Shown: positions 8,882 through 17,725 of the stretch, piece after piece
Layout of the letters: each line of letters opens with the position of its first letter
Position numbering within the stretch: the stretch's first letter is position 1
Source of the DNA: Streptomyces sp. SAI-127
Lineage (GTDB): Bacteria; Actinomycetota; Actinomycetes; Streptomycetales; Streptomycetaceae
Direction of reading: 5' to 3'
DNA: 64,000 nucleotides
Assembly (NCBI RefSeq): GCF_029894425.1
Contig: NZ_JARXYJ010000001.1
Coordinates: 3,906,001 to 3,970,000, forward strand
Made by a program: the position numbers and the translations under genes
Notes under the pieces: generated by a model
What the model was told of the DNA's origin: nothing
The model's input: the letters and a program-made list of their open reading frames with translations, nothing else
Database searches by the model: none

Positions 8882-11107
8882 TCAGTCCGCGGACGGCCGG
8901 GCGGGGGCTTTCACGGCCTTCTTGTGGAAGCCCATGTCCTCGTAGACGGGCGTCTGGAATCCGAAGGCACCGGCGTTGACCACGGCCTTCTTGGCGGCTG
9001 TCAGCTGGGGCCGCTGATACAGCGGGATGGACCCGGCGGCGGCCCAGATCCGTGAATCCGCCTTGCGGATCAGGTCCCGGCTCCTGCCCTCGTCGAGCGT
9101 GGCGACGGCCTGGTCGAAGAGCTGGTCCACCTGGTCGGTGCCGACCCGCGTGTAGTTCTGCTCGACGTTCAGCGAACCGTCCGCGGCCGGCACCGGCTTC
9201 GCGAAGATCGGGCGGGCGTCGGTGGCGGGGAACGCGGACGTCGGCCAGGAGTACAACGCGAGGTCGTACTGCCCGGACGCGATGTGGTCCTTGAAGTAGC
9301 TCTCGTCGGAGACCTTGGAGATCTCCGTCCGGATACCGACCTTCTCCAGCATCGAGGAGATCCGCCCGGCAACCGTCCGCAGCGTCCCGGACCCGGGCCC
9401 CGACGGCAGCACGAACCGCAGGGTGAGCGCCTTGCCGTTCTTGGCCAGCAGCTTCGTCACCGTGTCCGCCGGAGCCGCCGTGCCCTTGGGGGCGTAGGCC
9501 CCGGGAGCGCCGCCCTGCCTCAGCTTGTTCGCGTACTGCTTGCCGTCCTGAGCGAGATGCCGCGGACCGTCCCCGCCCTCGTGGCGGTCCTCGGGGTCCT
9601 TGCCGTCGCCCTTGTCGTCCTCGCCGACGACGTACGTCCCGTCGTCGTCCTTCTCGGAGTCCCGCCCGGTCTTCTTCCCCTCGGCCCCCGCGGCCTTCCC
9701 GCCCTTCTTCTTCTCCTTCTCGATCTTGCCGCCGGCCACCCACCCGGCGTCCGCGAGGAGCGCCTGGGCCTCCTCGGCGTCCTGGCCGCCGAGCGCGCCG
9801 CTGTTGTCGGCGTAGGCGTCCTGGCCGGAGAGCGCGAGGTGGCTGCCGACCGGCACGGCGGGCAGCCCGAGCGGGGAGAGGACGACGCCGGCCAGCGCCT
9901 TGCGGTCGATGGCGCGGGCCACGGCCCGGCGGACCCGCTCGTCGGCGAGCGGGCCGGAGGCGCCGTTGAGGGCGAGCTGGGTGTAGGCGGGTTCCAGGGA
10001 CCTGCGGACCTCGAAGCCCTTCAGGGCCGCCTGCTCACGCGCGTAGGCGGCGAGCGCCCTGCGCTTCTTCTGCCGGGCGCTGAGCTCCTCGTCGGCGGCC
10101 TCCTCGTCGTCGCCGTGGGCGACGGCCCAGGAGCGCAGCGCGTCGGCGGCGGCCAGGTTGCCGCCGGTGCCGTGCGCGGGAAGTCCGCCCGGGCCCGCGA
10201 GCGGGCTGCTGCCGGGTGTGGCTCCCGCGCGGGCGGCCAGGCCGATGCGGCCGAGGGCCTCGGGGTCGACGTCGGCGAGCTCGAGCTCACCGGCGGCCAG
10301 GGCGGCGGCCCGCTTGTCGCGCGGCACGGCGCGGAGCACGATCCGGTCCAGCTTGGCCGGGTGGCCCCACCAGCGCGTACTGCGGGTGAGGATGACCTCG
10401 TCCTGCTTGCGGTCGACCTTCTTCAGTGCGAAGGGGCCGGCGGTGACCTTGAGCTTCTTCCGGGCGGAGTCGTTGAAGGAGTCCGGCGTGCCCATGACGT
10501 CCTTCGGGTACAGCGGTGAGAACAGCGAGCGCCAGTCGGCGTACGGCCGCGCGAAGGTGACCCGGACCTCCAGGTCGTTGGCCCCGCGTTCGATCTTCTC
10601 GATGCGGTCGTAGCCGGCGTTGCGGGCGGTCCAGTACGCGGAGTCCTTGCCGGACAGGGCGCGCCACTGGGCGGCGAAGTCGGCGGCCCCGATCTCCCGG
10701 CCGTCGCTCCACACGGCCTGCTGGTTCAGCTTGTACAGCACGACCTGCTTCGGCCCGGTCTCCACGACCTTCGCCGACTCCAGGTAGTCGGGGTGGACCT
10801 GCGGCCGCCCGTTCGCGTCGAGCCGGTACATCGACGGCAGGACCGCCTGGGCGACGGTGGTGGTGGTCGCGTCCGCGTCCGACTGGAAGGTGTTCAGGGT
10901 CTCCGGTACGGCGTCCACGGCCCAGTGCAGGGTGCCGCCGTCGGCGACCTGGTTGCGGGCGGCGGGCGCGATGTCCTGCGCGGCGAGGGGCTTGCTCTGC
11001 TTCTCCTCGGAGCTGCACCCGGAGAGCGCGGTCACCGCGAGCACGCCCGCGGTCAGGAAGGCGACCGAGCGCGTGACCGCGCGCGATCCGACGCCGTCGT
11101 TGGACAT
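8882..11107 (-). CDS. orphan ABC transporter substrate-binding lipoprotein (SBP family 5) with a charged insert
   Basis: A 741-aa lipoprotein whose N-terminus is basic, then hydrophobic, then a lipobox ending LSGC with Ser-Ser-Glu-Glu after the Cys. The body follows the family 5 peptide/nickel-binding fold (GGTLHWAVDAVPETLNTF near the N-terminus, WSDGREIGAADF in the first lobe). Residues from about 455 to 525 form a Lys/Asp/Glu/Gly-rich low-complexity insert (runs such as EKEKKKGGKAAG and EDDKGDGKDPED) not expected in the family; it probably makes an exposed loop or a linker in the cell wall. No permease or ATPase is attached, so it may feed the nearby importer. It is divergent from the sdh operon. 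Confidence 0.85.
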   Translation of the reverse strand: MSNDGVGSRAVTRSVAFLTAGVLAVTALSGCSSEEKQSKPLAAQDIAPAARNQVADGGTLHWAVDAVPETLNTFQSDADATTTTVAQAVLPSMYRLDANGRPQVHPDYLESAKVVETGPKQVVLYKLNQQAVWSDGREIGAADFAAQWRALSGKDSAYWTARNAGYDRIEKIERGANDLEVRVTFARPYADWRSLFSPLYPKDVMGTPDSFNDSARKKLKVTAGPFALKKVDRKQDEVILTRSTRWWGHPAKLDRIVLRAVPRDKRAAALAAGELELADVDPEALGRIGLAARAGATPGSSPLAGPGGLPAHGTGGNLAAADALRSWAVAHGDDEEAADEELSARQKKRRALAAYAREQAALKGFEVRRSLEPAYTQLALNGASGPLADERVRRAVARAIDRKALAGVVLSPLGLPAVPVGSHLALSGQDAYADNSGALGGQDAEEAQALLADAGWVAGGKIEKEKKKGGKAAGAEGKKTGRDSEKDDDGTYVVGEDDKGDGKDPEDRHEGGDGPRHLAQDGKQYANKLRQGGAPGAYAPKGTAAPADTVTKLLAKNGKALTLRFVLPSGPGSGTLRTVAGRISSMLEKVGIRTEISKVSDESYFKDHIASGQYDLALYSWPTSAFPATDARPIFAKPVPAADGSLNVEQNYTRVGTDQVDQLFDQAVATLDEGRSRDLIRKADSRIWAAAGSIPLYQRPQLTAAKKAVVNAGAFGFQTPVYEDMGFHKKAVKAPARPSAD

Positions 11108-11405
11108 CTCTGCTTACCTCCGGGAGCCGCGGGCGTTATGATCACTTTTGGCGGTATATGGTGCTGATCACATGTATGCGGCCACTGAAGAGGAAAGGGT
11201 TCGGCAACGGACGGCGACACGGCGACAACGACCGGGAAGCCCACCCGTGCGGCGCAATCGACGGCGCACGAGGGGCGCGCACGGAGGCTCACGATCCGCC
11301 AATCCGTGCACGTCCCTTCACACCGGCTGGTGTGACGCGCAACACTCGCAGGCGCATGACCGTTCCCGTCCAGGGCATCCCCGCCCACGGAAGTGAGGTC
11401 ACGTC
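11108..11405. promoter_or_regulatory. divergent promoter region between binding protein and sdh operon
   Basis: 298 bases between divergent starts. It holds a pair of identical TGATCAC heptamers (11140-11146 and 11166-11172) flanking an AT-rich GTATAT segment, near the minus-strand start. The spacing of 26 bp, about two and a half helical turns, would suit an operator, but no known regulator site is recognised. An AGGTC-rich stretch just before 11406 may serve as the ribosome site of the small gene. Confidence 0.4.
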
Positions 11406-11696
11406 ATGTCCGTGAACGACGAACTGGCAGCGGCGCAGCGCTCGCTCGACGACGTGCTCAGGTACGTCAAGCGCCTTGAGCAGCAGCTGGGCAGCAGCGG
11501 TCTGGAGATGCGCCGTGTGCGGATCGACGCCGACCGGCTGCGCGAGAGCCTCGCGCTGCTGAAGGAGACCGACCCGGCCCTCGCCAAGGCGCGCCGCCCG
11601 GATCTCGTCTCCATCTCCGACACCCCGTACGACAACACCCTGTGGACGGACTCGGACGACGAGGGACTCGGCGCCCGCGACCGCCGAGCCCCCTGA
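11406..11696 (+). CDS. small conserved coiled-coil protein
   Basis: A 96-aa acidic protein. Residues 5-60 form a heptad-rich helix (VNDELAAAQRSLDDVLRYV onward, with regular Leu/Val/Leu positions), followed by a short polar tail. There is no signal peptide or membrane segment. The ATG is preceded by GTGAGGTCACGTC. Its stop lies 19 bp before the TTG start of the cytochrome subunit, so it is probably cotranscribed with the sdh genes. The function is unknown; it may be a scaffold or assembly factor, but the sequence does not show this. Confidence 0.7.
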   Translation: MSVNDELAAAQRSLDDVLRYVKRLEQQLGSSGLEMRRVRIDADRLRESLALLKETDPALAKARRPDLVSISDTPYDNTLWTDSDDEGLGARDRRAP

Positions 11697-11715
11697 ACCC
11701 GACCGGAGTCAAGCG

Positions 11716-12552
11716 TTGGCCACTGGTACGGAACCTCCCGACACCGAATCCCATAGCCCCCGCGGCGGCGTACACACGGGTACACGCGCCGCGATCGACG
11801 CCCCGCACCTGCGCACCGACCGCTGGTGGCTGGCACCGGCGGTCACCGCCGCCGGGCTGCTCGCCTTCATCGTGTACTCGACCTGGCGGGCCTTCGCCGA
11901 CACGGACTACTACGCGGCCCCGTATGTCTCGCCGTTCTACTCACCCTGTCTCGCCGAGCGCTGCGAACCCATGCGGCACGGCCCCAACTGGGAGATCTTC
12001 GGCGGCTGGTGGGGCATCTCCCCCGCGATCATCATCCTGATCTTCCCGCTCGGCTTCCGCCTGACCTGCTACTACTACCGCAAGGCCTACTACCGGGGCT
12101 TCTGGGCGTCCCCGCCGGCCTGCGCGGTGGCCGAGCCGCACAAGAAGTACACAGGTGAGACCCGCTTCCCGCTGATCCTGCAGAACATCCACCGGTACTT
12201 CTTCTACGCCGCGATCGTGGTCGCCGGGATCCTGACCTACGACACCGTGCTCGCCTTCCGCGACGAGCACTACGCGTGGGGCCACATGGGCCTCGGCACC
12301 CTCGTCTTCCTGATCAACATCGTGCTGATCTGGGCGTACACGATCTCGTGCCACTCCTGCCGGCACATCGTCGGCGGCAAGCTCAGGCACTTCTCCAAGC
12401 ATCCCGTGCGCTATCGCATGTGGCAGTGGGTCGGGAAGCTCAACGCCAGGCACATGCAGCTCGCCTGGGCGTCGTTGGTGAGCGTGGCGCTCGCCGACTT
12501 CTACGTGTATCTCGTCGCGTCCGGTGTCTTCGACGATCCGAGGTTCTTCTGA
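11716..12552 (+). CDS. succinate dehydrogenase/fumarate reductase membrane (cytochrome b-like) subunit
   Basis: A 278-aa integral membrane protein with five hydrophobic helices (around residues 37-60, 95-115, 150-170, 190-210 and 240-262) and several conserved His residues (HRYFFY, HMGLG, CHSCRH) that could ligate heme. Start is TTG at 11716 with a CGGAG site eight bases upstream; no better ATG exists before the first helix. Its stop overlaps the flavoprotein ATG by one base (TGATG), so the two are translationally coupled. It anchors SdhA/SdhB to the cytoplasmic membrane and passes electrons to or from menaquinone. It belongs to the single-polypeptide anchor type, not the SdhC/SdhD pair. Confidence 0.8.
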   Translation: MATGTEPPDTESHSPRGGVHTGTRAAIDAPHLRTDRWWLAPAVTAAGLLAFIVYSTWRAFADTDYYAAPYVSPFYSPCLAERCEPMRHGPNWEIFGGWWGISPAIIILIFPLGFRLTCYYYRKAYYRGFWASPPACAVAEPHKKYTGETRFPLILQNIHRYFFYAAIVVAGILTYDTVLAFRDEHYAWGHMGLGTLVFLINIVLIWAYTISCHSCRHIVGGKLRHFSKHPVRYRMWQWVGKLNARHMQLAWASLVSVALADFYVYLVASGVFDDPRFF

Positions 12553-14486
12553 TGTCCGTGGTCGACCGGCAGGAATGGGACGTCGTCGTGGTCGGCGCCG
12601 GAGGGGCCGGATTGCGTGCCGCCATCGAGGCCCGCGAGCGCGGTGCCCGTACGGCCGTGATCTGCAAGTCGCTGTTCGGCAAGGCGCACACGGTGATGGC
12701 CGAGGGCGGCATCGCGGCCAGCATGGGCAACGCCAACTCGAACGACAACTGGCAGGTCCACTTCCGCGACACCATGCGCGGCGGCAAGTTCCTCAACCAG
12801 TGGCGGATGGCCGAACTGCACGCCCAGGAGGCCCCGGACCGGGTCTGGGAGCTGGAGACCTGGGGCGCCCTGTTCGACCGTACGAAGGACGGCCGGATCT
12901 CGCAGCGCAACTTCGGCGGCCATGAGTACCCACGCCTCGCCCACGTCGGCGACCGCACGGGCCTCGAACTGATCCGCACGCTCCAGCAGAAGATCGTCTC
13001 GCTCCAGCAGGAGGACCACAAGGAGACCGGCGACTACGAGTCCCGCCTGAAGGTCTACCAGGAGTGCACGGTCACGAGGGTCCTCAAGGACGGGAGCCGC
13101 GTCTCCGGGGTCTTCGCCTACGACCGCGAGACCGGCCGTTTCTTCGTCCTCGAAGCCCCGGCCGTCGTGATCGCGACCGGTGGCATCGGAAAGTCCTTCA
13201 AGGTGACGTCGAACTCGTGGGAGTACACCGGCGACGGCCACGCGCTGGCGCTGCTCGCCGGCGCGCCCCTGCTGAACATGGAGTTCGTGCAGTTCCACCC
13301 GACCGGCATGGTCTGGCCGCCGTCGGTGAAGGGCATCCTCGTCACCGAGTCGGTGCGCGGTGACGGCGGGGTGCTCAGGAACTCCGAGGGCAAGCGGTTC
13401 ATGTTCGACTACATCCCCGACGTCTTCAAGGAGAAGTACGCCCAGTCGGAGGAGGAGGGCGACCGCTGGTACGAGGACCCGGACAACAACCGGCGCCCGC
13501 CCGAGCTGCTCCCCCGCGACGAGGTGGCCCGCGCGATCAACTCCGAGGTGAAGGCCGGCCGGGGCTCCCCGCACGGCGGGGTCTTCCTCGACGTCTCGAC
13601 GCGGATGCCCGCCGAGGTCATCCGGCGCCGGCTGCCGTCCATGTACCACCAGTTCAAGGAGCTGGCCGACGTCGACATCACGGCCGAGCCGATGGAGGTC
13701 GGGCCGACCTGTCACTACGTGATGGGCGGTATCGCGGTCGAGTCGGACACGGCGGCGGCGCGCGGGGTGCCGGGACTGTTCGCGGCCGGTGAGGTGGCCG
13801 GCGGCATGCACGGCTCGAACCGGCTCGGCGGCAACTCCCTCTCCGACCTGCTGGTGTTCGGACGCCGGGCGGGCTGGCACGCGGCCGAGTACGCGACCGG
13901 GCTCGCGGCGGACCGCCCTCCCGTGGACGAGGTCCAGGTCGACGCGGCGGCGGCCGAGGCGCTGCGGCCGTTCTCGGCCGAGGGCGCGGAGCCCGCCGTA
14001 GGCCCTCCGGAGAACCCGTACACCCTGCACCAGGAGCTCCAGCAGGCGATGAACGACCTGGTCGGCATCATCCGCCGCGAGGGCGAGATGGAGCAGGCCC
14101 TGGAGAAACTGGGGGATCTTCGGGTACGGGCCCGGCGGGCCGGGGTCGAGGGGCACCGGCAGTTCAACCCGGGCTGGCACCTCGCGCTGGACCTCAGGAA
14201 CATGCTGCTGGTCAGCGAGTGCGTGGCGCGGGCCGCGCTGGAGCGGACCGAGTCGCGCGGCGGCCACACCCGCGAGGACCATCCGGCGATGGACCGCGAG
14301 TGGCGCCGGATCAACCTGCTGTGCCAACTGACCGATCCCACGGGCGGGTTGGCGGCGACCGACCCCGTCCGGGGCCAGATCGACCTCACCCGCGAGACCA
14401 CCGACCCCATCCGCGCCGACCTGCTCGCCCTCTTCGACAAGGAGGAGCTGGTCAAGTACCTCGCCGAAGAGGAGTTGTACGAATGA
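12552..14486 (+). CDS. sdhA: succinate dehydrogenase/fumarate reductase flavoprotein subunit
   Basis: 644-aa FAD subunit that oxidises succinate or reduces fumarate. The N-terminal Rossmann motif VVVVGAGGAGLRAAIEA binds ADP. The His of AHTVMAEGGI is the covalent FAD attachment site. The dicarboxylate site includes QFHPTG, and the C-terminal GSNRLGGNSLSDLLVFGRRAG is the family signature. The ATG at 12552 overlaps the cytochrome stop, and the stop overlaps the iron-sulfur subunit start by four bases (ATGA). Streptomycetes usually carry further sdh operons; this looks like an accessory, fumarate-reductase-like copy. Confidence 0.93.
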   Translation: MSVVDRQEWDVVVVGAGGAGLRAAIEARERGARTAVICKSLFGKAHTVMAEGGIAASMGNANSNDNWQVHFRDTMRGGKFLNQWRMAELHAQEAPDRVWELETWGALFDRTKDGRISQRNFGGHEYPRLAHVGDRTGLELIRTLQQKIVSLQQEDHKETGDYESRLKVYQECTVTRVLKDGSRVSGVFAYDRETGRFFVLEAPAVVIATGGIGKSFKVTSNSWEYTGDGHALALLAGAPLLNMEFVQFHPTGMVWPPSVKGILVTESVRGDGGVLRNSEGKRFMFDYIPDVFKEKYAQSEEEGDRWYEDPDNNRRPPELLPRDEVARAINSEVKAGRGSPHGGVFLDVSTRMPAEVIRRRLPSMYHQFKELADVDITAEPMEVGPTCHYVMGGIAVESDTAAARGVPGLFAAGEVAGGMHGSNRLGGNSLSDLLVFGRRAGWHAAEYATGLAADRPPVDEVQVDAAAAEALRPFSAEGAEPAVGPPENPYTLHQELQQAMNDLVGIIRREGEMEQALEKLGDLRVRARRAGVEGHRQFNPGWHLALDLRNMLLVSECVARAALERTESRGGHTREDHPAMDREWRRINLLCQLTDPTGGLAATDPVRGQIDLTRETTDPIRADLLALFDKEELVKYLAEEELYE

Positions 14487-15253
14487 GCGGCTACACGGCC
14501 CACTTCAAGGTGTGGCGGGGCGATGTGAAGGGCGGGGACCTGGAGGACTTCAAGGTCGAGGTCAACGACGGCGAAGTGGTGCTGGACATCATCCACCGCC
14601 TCCAGGCCACCCAGGCGCCCGATCTCGCCGTCCGCTGGAACTGCAAGGCGGGCAAGTGCGGTTCCTGCTCCGCGGAGATCAACGGGCGGCCCCGGCTGAT
14701 GTGCATGACCCGCATGTCGGTGTTCACCCAGGACGAGACGATCACGGTCACCCCGCTGCGGGCCTTTCCCGTCGTCCGGGACCTGGTCACGAACGTCGGC
14801 TTCAACTACCAGAAGGCGCGCGAGGTCCCGGCGTTCGTGCCACCGTCGGACCTCGGGCCGGGCGAGTACCGGATGATGCAGGAGGACGTGGACCGCTCGC
14901 AGGAGTTCCGCAAGTGCATCGAGTGCTTCCTGTGCCAGGACACCTGCCATGTCGTCCGCGACCACGAGGAGAACAAGACGGCGTTCGCGGGCCCGCGCTT
15001 CTTGATGCGGGTCGCCGAACTCGACATGCACCCGCTGGACGCGGCCGAGGAGTCCGGCCTGGACCGCAAGAAGACGGCCCAGGACGAGCACGGTCTCGGC
15101 TACTGCAACATCACCAAGTGCTGCACGGAGGTCTGCCCCGAGGGCATCAAGATCACGGACAACGCGCTGATCCCGCTGAAGGAACGGGCCGTCGACCGCA
15201 AGTACGACCCGCTGGTGTGGCTGGGATCGAAGATCAGGAGGAGGCCTTCCTAG
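14483..15253 (+). CDS. sdhB: succinate dehydrogenase/fumarate reductase iron-sulfur subunit
   Basis: 256-aa electron-transfer subunit. The N-terminal domain has the [2Fe-2S] ligands (CKAGKCGSCSAEINGRPRLMC). The C-terminal domain has the ferredoxin-like clusters CIECFLCQDTC and CNITKCCTEVCPEG, which together ligate [4Fe-4S] and [3Fe-4S]. The ATG overlaps the sdhA stop (ATGA). It is last in the operon, and its 3' end overlaps the convergent small membrane protein gene by 20 bases. Confidence 0.93.
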   Translation: MSGYTAHFKVWRGDVKGGDLEDFKVEVNDGEVVLDIIHRLQATQAPDLAVRWNCKAGKCGSCSAEINGRPRLMCMTRMSVFTQDETITVTPLRAFPVVRDLVTNVGFNYQKAREVPAFVPPSDLGPGEYRMMQEDVDRSQEFRKCIECFLCQDTCHVVRDHEENKTAFAGPRFLMRVAELDMHPLDAAEESGLDRKKTAQDEHGLGYCNITKCCTEVCPEGIKITDNALIPLKERAVDRKYDPLVWLGSKIRRRPS

Positions 15254-15548
15254 CCGGTTTCATGGCCTGCCGCTGGATGTACAGCCCCGCGGCGAACACG
15301 GCCATGCCGCTCATCGCGACCGGGAAGTTGCCCATGTCCGGTCCCTGGAGCGGGCCGACGAACAGATACGTGCCGATCCCGGCCATGGCGACCAGGGTGC
15401 CGTAGCCCCACACGCGGGGCCGCAGCACCTTGGCACGCCCGCGGCCCGGCGCGATCCACCCGGTGGTGATCGCGGCGACGGAGAGCACCGCTCCGATCGC
15501 CAGGACCAGGGCCGCCAGGATGTCCAGTACGTCGCGCATACCGATCAT
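15234..15548 (-). CDS. small three-helix membrane protein
   Basis: 104-aa protein with three hydrophobic segments (LAALVLAIGAVLSVAAITTG, LVAMAGIGTYLFV and MSGMAVFAAGLYI) and a basic C-terminus. Chosen start: the ATG at 15548, whose TGA overlap with the phosphotransferase stop (ATGA) implies coupling; an internal ATG at 15539 is also possible. No family is recognised. The convergent 3' overlap with sdhB is 20 bp. Confidence 0.7.
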   Translation of the reverse strand: MIGMRDVLDILAALVLAIGAVLSVAAITTGWIAPGRGRAKVLRPRVWGYGTLVAMAGIGTYLFVGPLQGPDMGNFPVAMSGMAVFAAGLYIQRQAMKPARKASS

Positions 15549-16516
15549 CGTCCCATGAGCTCCAGCACCCTGACCAGGTTGGATTCCGCGATCTCCCGCA
15601 TCCCGTCCGGGTTGGGGAAGTCGCCCTCGATCAGGCGGAGGGGGCCGGCGACCAGGGACACGTGCATGGCGAGGCGGTAGAGGCGCATCCGGTCCTCGTC
15701 GAGGCCGGGAGCGCGCAGGGCGTCGTAGTGCCGCGGTCCGAAGCGGATGCGCAGGAATACGTGCTCCCACTCGACGTCGAAGTACATGAGCCCTTCGACG
15801 TCGATGAGGGCGGGCCTGCCCCGGTCGTCCAACAGGACGTGGTCGGCGCCGAGTTCGCCGTGGACGAGGGTGTGCCGGGCGCGGGGCCGGACGGCTGCGG
15901 CGAGCCGGCGTACGGTCTCCTCGAGCTCCTCCCGTACGGCGGCGATCCGTTCGTCCCGTACGGCGGCCTGCTCGATGTGGCGCAGGGCGCCCTCGGTGAT
16001 ACGGCGGGCGGCCGAACCCGACGACGAGGTACCGCCGTTGTCGACGAGGCCGACCTTGCCGAGTCCGGGGCCCTCCTGCGCGTGCAGGGTCCCGAGTTCG
16101 GCGGCCAGCAGTTCCAGCGCGGCGCGACCGGCGACCGGGTCCCGCTCCAGGGCCTCCTCCAGACTGCCGCCCCGCATGTCCTCGACGACCACGGCGTCCA
16201 TGGTGGTGTCGGCGTACAGGAGGCGGGGGGTGCGCACGCCGGCCGCGACCAGCCGGTCGTGGGCGGCCGTGAACACGTCGGGACCGGTCCCCGCGGAGAA
16301 GGGGTCGCGGGGGTCGGAGGGGCCTGCGTCCCAGTAGTCCTCGTCCGGCGACCAGACGTAGGCGACGACCGTCGCGCCGTCGTCGAGGGCGAGCCGGTAG
16401 ACACCCTTCCTGCTGCCACCGCGGAGCCGGGTGACGCCGGTGAGGGCGCGGCCGGTCGCGGCGCGGGCGAGGGGGGCGAGGTCGTCGCGGGTGAGGTGCC
16501 TGCGGGTGGTGGTCAT
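15545..16516 (-). CDS. aminoglycoside phosphotransferase-family (kinase-like) protein
   Basis: 323-aa APH/choline-kinase fold protein. The C-lobe shows the family order: HTLVHGELGADHVLL in the place of the catalytic loop and ALIDVEG in the place of the metal-binding loop. The usual catalytic loop is H-G-D-x5-N. Here the Asp is Glu and the Asn position is His, so catalysis may be altered or lost. Substrate is unknown; there is no reason to call it a resistance gene. It is coupled to the downstream small membrane protein. Confidence 0.75.
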   Translation of the reverse strand: MTTTRRHLTRDDLAPLARAATGRALTGVTRLRGGSRKGVYRLALDDGATVVAYVWSPDEDYWDAGPSDPRDPFSAGTGPDVFTAAHDRLVAAGVRTPRLLYADTTMDAVVVEDMRGGSLEEALERDPVAGRAALELLAAELGTLHAQEGPGLGKVGLVDNGGTSSSGSAARRITEGALRHIEQAAVRDERIAAVREELEETVRRLAAAVRPRARHTLVHGELGADHVLLDDRGRPALIDVEGLMYFDVEWEHVFLRIRFGPRHYDALRAPGLDEDRMRLYRLAMHVSLVAGPLRLIEGDFPNPDGMREIAESNLVRVLELMGR

Positions 16517-16561
16517 CCGGTAGATCGTCGCAGTGCGGTGCGCCGGACCGCAGGTGGTTTT

Positions 16562-17644
16562 CTAGTGGACCCAGTCCTGCTCGTACGCCGTCCAGTCCGC
16601 CTCCGTGGCCGCGAAGTCGACGTACAGCGCCACGCCGAAGTTCGCGCGGTCCGCGTCGGTGCGGGAGAGACCGAGGCGGACGCCGCGGACGGCCGCGGGG
16701 ACGGTCTCGGCGAAGGACCAGTGGGCGAAGTTGTTCTCCTGGTAGAAGGGCAGGCCCATCAGCAGGTCGGTGGACTCGGGGGTGACCTCAAGGGCCAGCG
16801 AGGTCTGCTGGGCGACATAGCCGCCGTACAGGCTCTCCAGGGGCGTGGCCGTGTCGTACGACATCACCGCGATCTGGTCGACCCGGCGCGCGACCTGGCC
16901 GAAGTACGCCTGCGACCACCATTTGGGGTGCCCGGTGAGCGTGCCCGCGACGGAGTGCAGTGCGGGCAGCGGATCGATCTGGTGGGCGGCGACGGACAGG
17001 GGCACACCGTGGGCGCGGGTGACCCGGTGGAGGGCGTCGAGGAGGTCGAGATAGTTCTCGTCGCCGGAGTGCAGGGGCTCCAGGTCGAAGTGAGCGCCGT
17101 CGAACCCGGTGTCGAGGATCTGACGGGTGGACCGTACGACGGCGGCACGGGTGTCCTTGTCGGTGAGGCGCAGTCCGTCCGGGCTCTCGGTGGCGAGCTT
17201 GTCGCCGAGCCAGGCCTGCACACGGATGCCGGGGGCCGCCTTGTGCACGGCGCCGATCAGCCACCGCGCCCTCGGGTACGCCGACCGGGGCAGTGTCCCG
17301 TCGTGTTCCAGGGGCCCCGCGTGGACGTACAGGTCCCGGATCCCGGTGTCCCGCAGGCGCCGGGCCAGGGCGGTGACGTCGGCGTCGGTCTTGCGGCCGT
17401 CCACCCAGGCGTGCCCGAGCCAGATCGCGTCCTTGCCCCGGGTGCGGGTGCCGTCCGCGGGGTCGCCGGCGTAGTTGAGACGCAGGGCGACGGCGACGCC
17501 GAGGAAGGGAAGGAGGACGACGAGCGCGAGCGCGATCAGGCCCCGGCGGAGCCGGCGGCGGCGTCCCCGCTTCGGCGCCGGTGCCTCCTTCTCCGCCTCG
17601 CCGTCCCCGCCCCCGTCGACCTGTACGTCCCGCACCTCTGACAT
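16562..17644 (-). CDS. membrane-anchored GH18-like (putative glycosyl hydrolase) protein
   Basis: 360-aa protein with a basic N-terminal arm, one transmembrane anchor (LIALALVVLLPFLGVAVAL) and an extracellular TIM-barrel-like domain. The segment DGAHFDLEP matches the GH18 active-site strand D-G-x-D-x-D-x-E, with His replacing the second Asp while the catalytic Glu is kept. The ATG at 17644 follows a GAGCGG site; more upstream in-frame codons are antisense to the neighbouring gene. It may act on cell-wall or chitin-type polymers or be a binding-only member. Confidence 0.7.
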   Translation of the reverse strand: MSEVRDVQVDGGGDGEAEKEAPAPKRGRRRRLRRGLIALALVVLLPFLGVAVALRLNYAGDPADGTRTRGKDAIWLGHAWVDGRKTDADVTALARRLRDTGIRDLYVHAGPLEHDGTLPRSAYPRARWLIGAVHKAAPGIRVQAWLGDKLATESPDGLRLTDKDTRAAVVRSTRQILDTGFDGAHFDLEPLHSGDENYLDLLDALHRVTRAHGVPLSVAAHQIDPLPALHSVAGTLTGHPKWWSQAYFGQVARRVDQIAVMSYDTATPLESLYGGYVAQQTSLALEVTPESTDLLMGLPFYQENNFAHWSFAETVPAAVRGVRLGLSRTDADRANFGVALYVDFAATEADWTAYEQDWVH

Positions 17645-17725
17645 CCGCTCCCCCACTCCCCTCGCGTACCCCCGCCCGTCCCACCCCGCTCGCGCCCCCG
17701 CATTCCGGCCCATACGCTCCGAAAC

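Noticed and set aside
12501..14327. 608-codon minus-strand open frame inside sdhA
   Set aside because: sdhA has complete FAD and active-site motifs on the plus strand; the opposite frame has none.
15900..16516. Aminoglycoside resistance gene
   Set aside because: Only the broad kinase-like fold is seen, the catalytic Asp is changed, and no resistance context exists.
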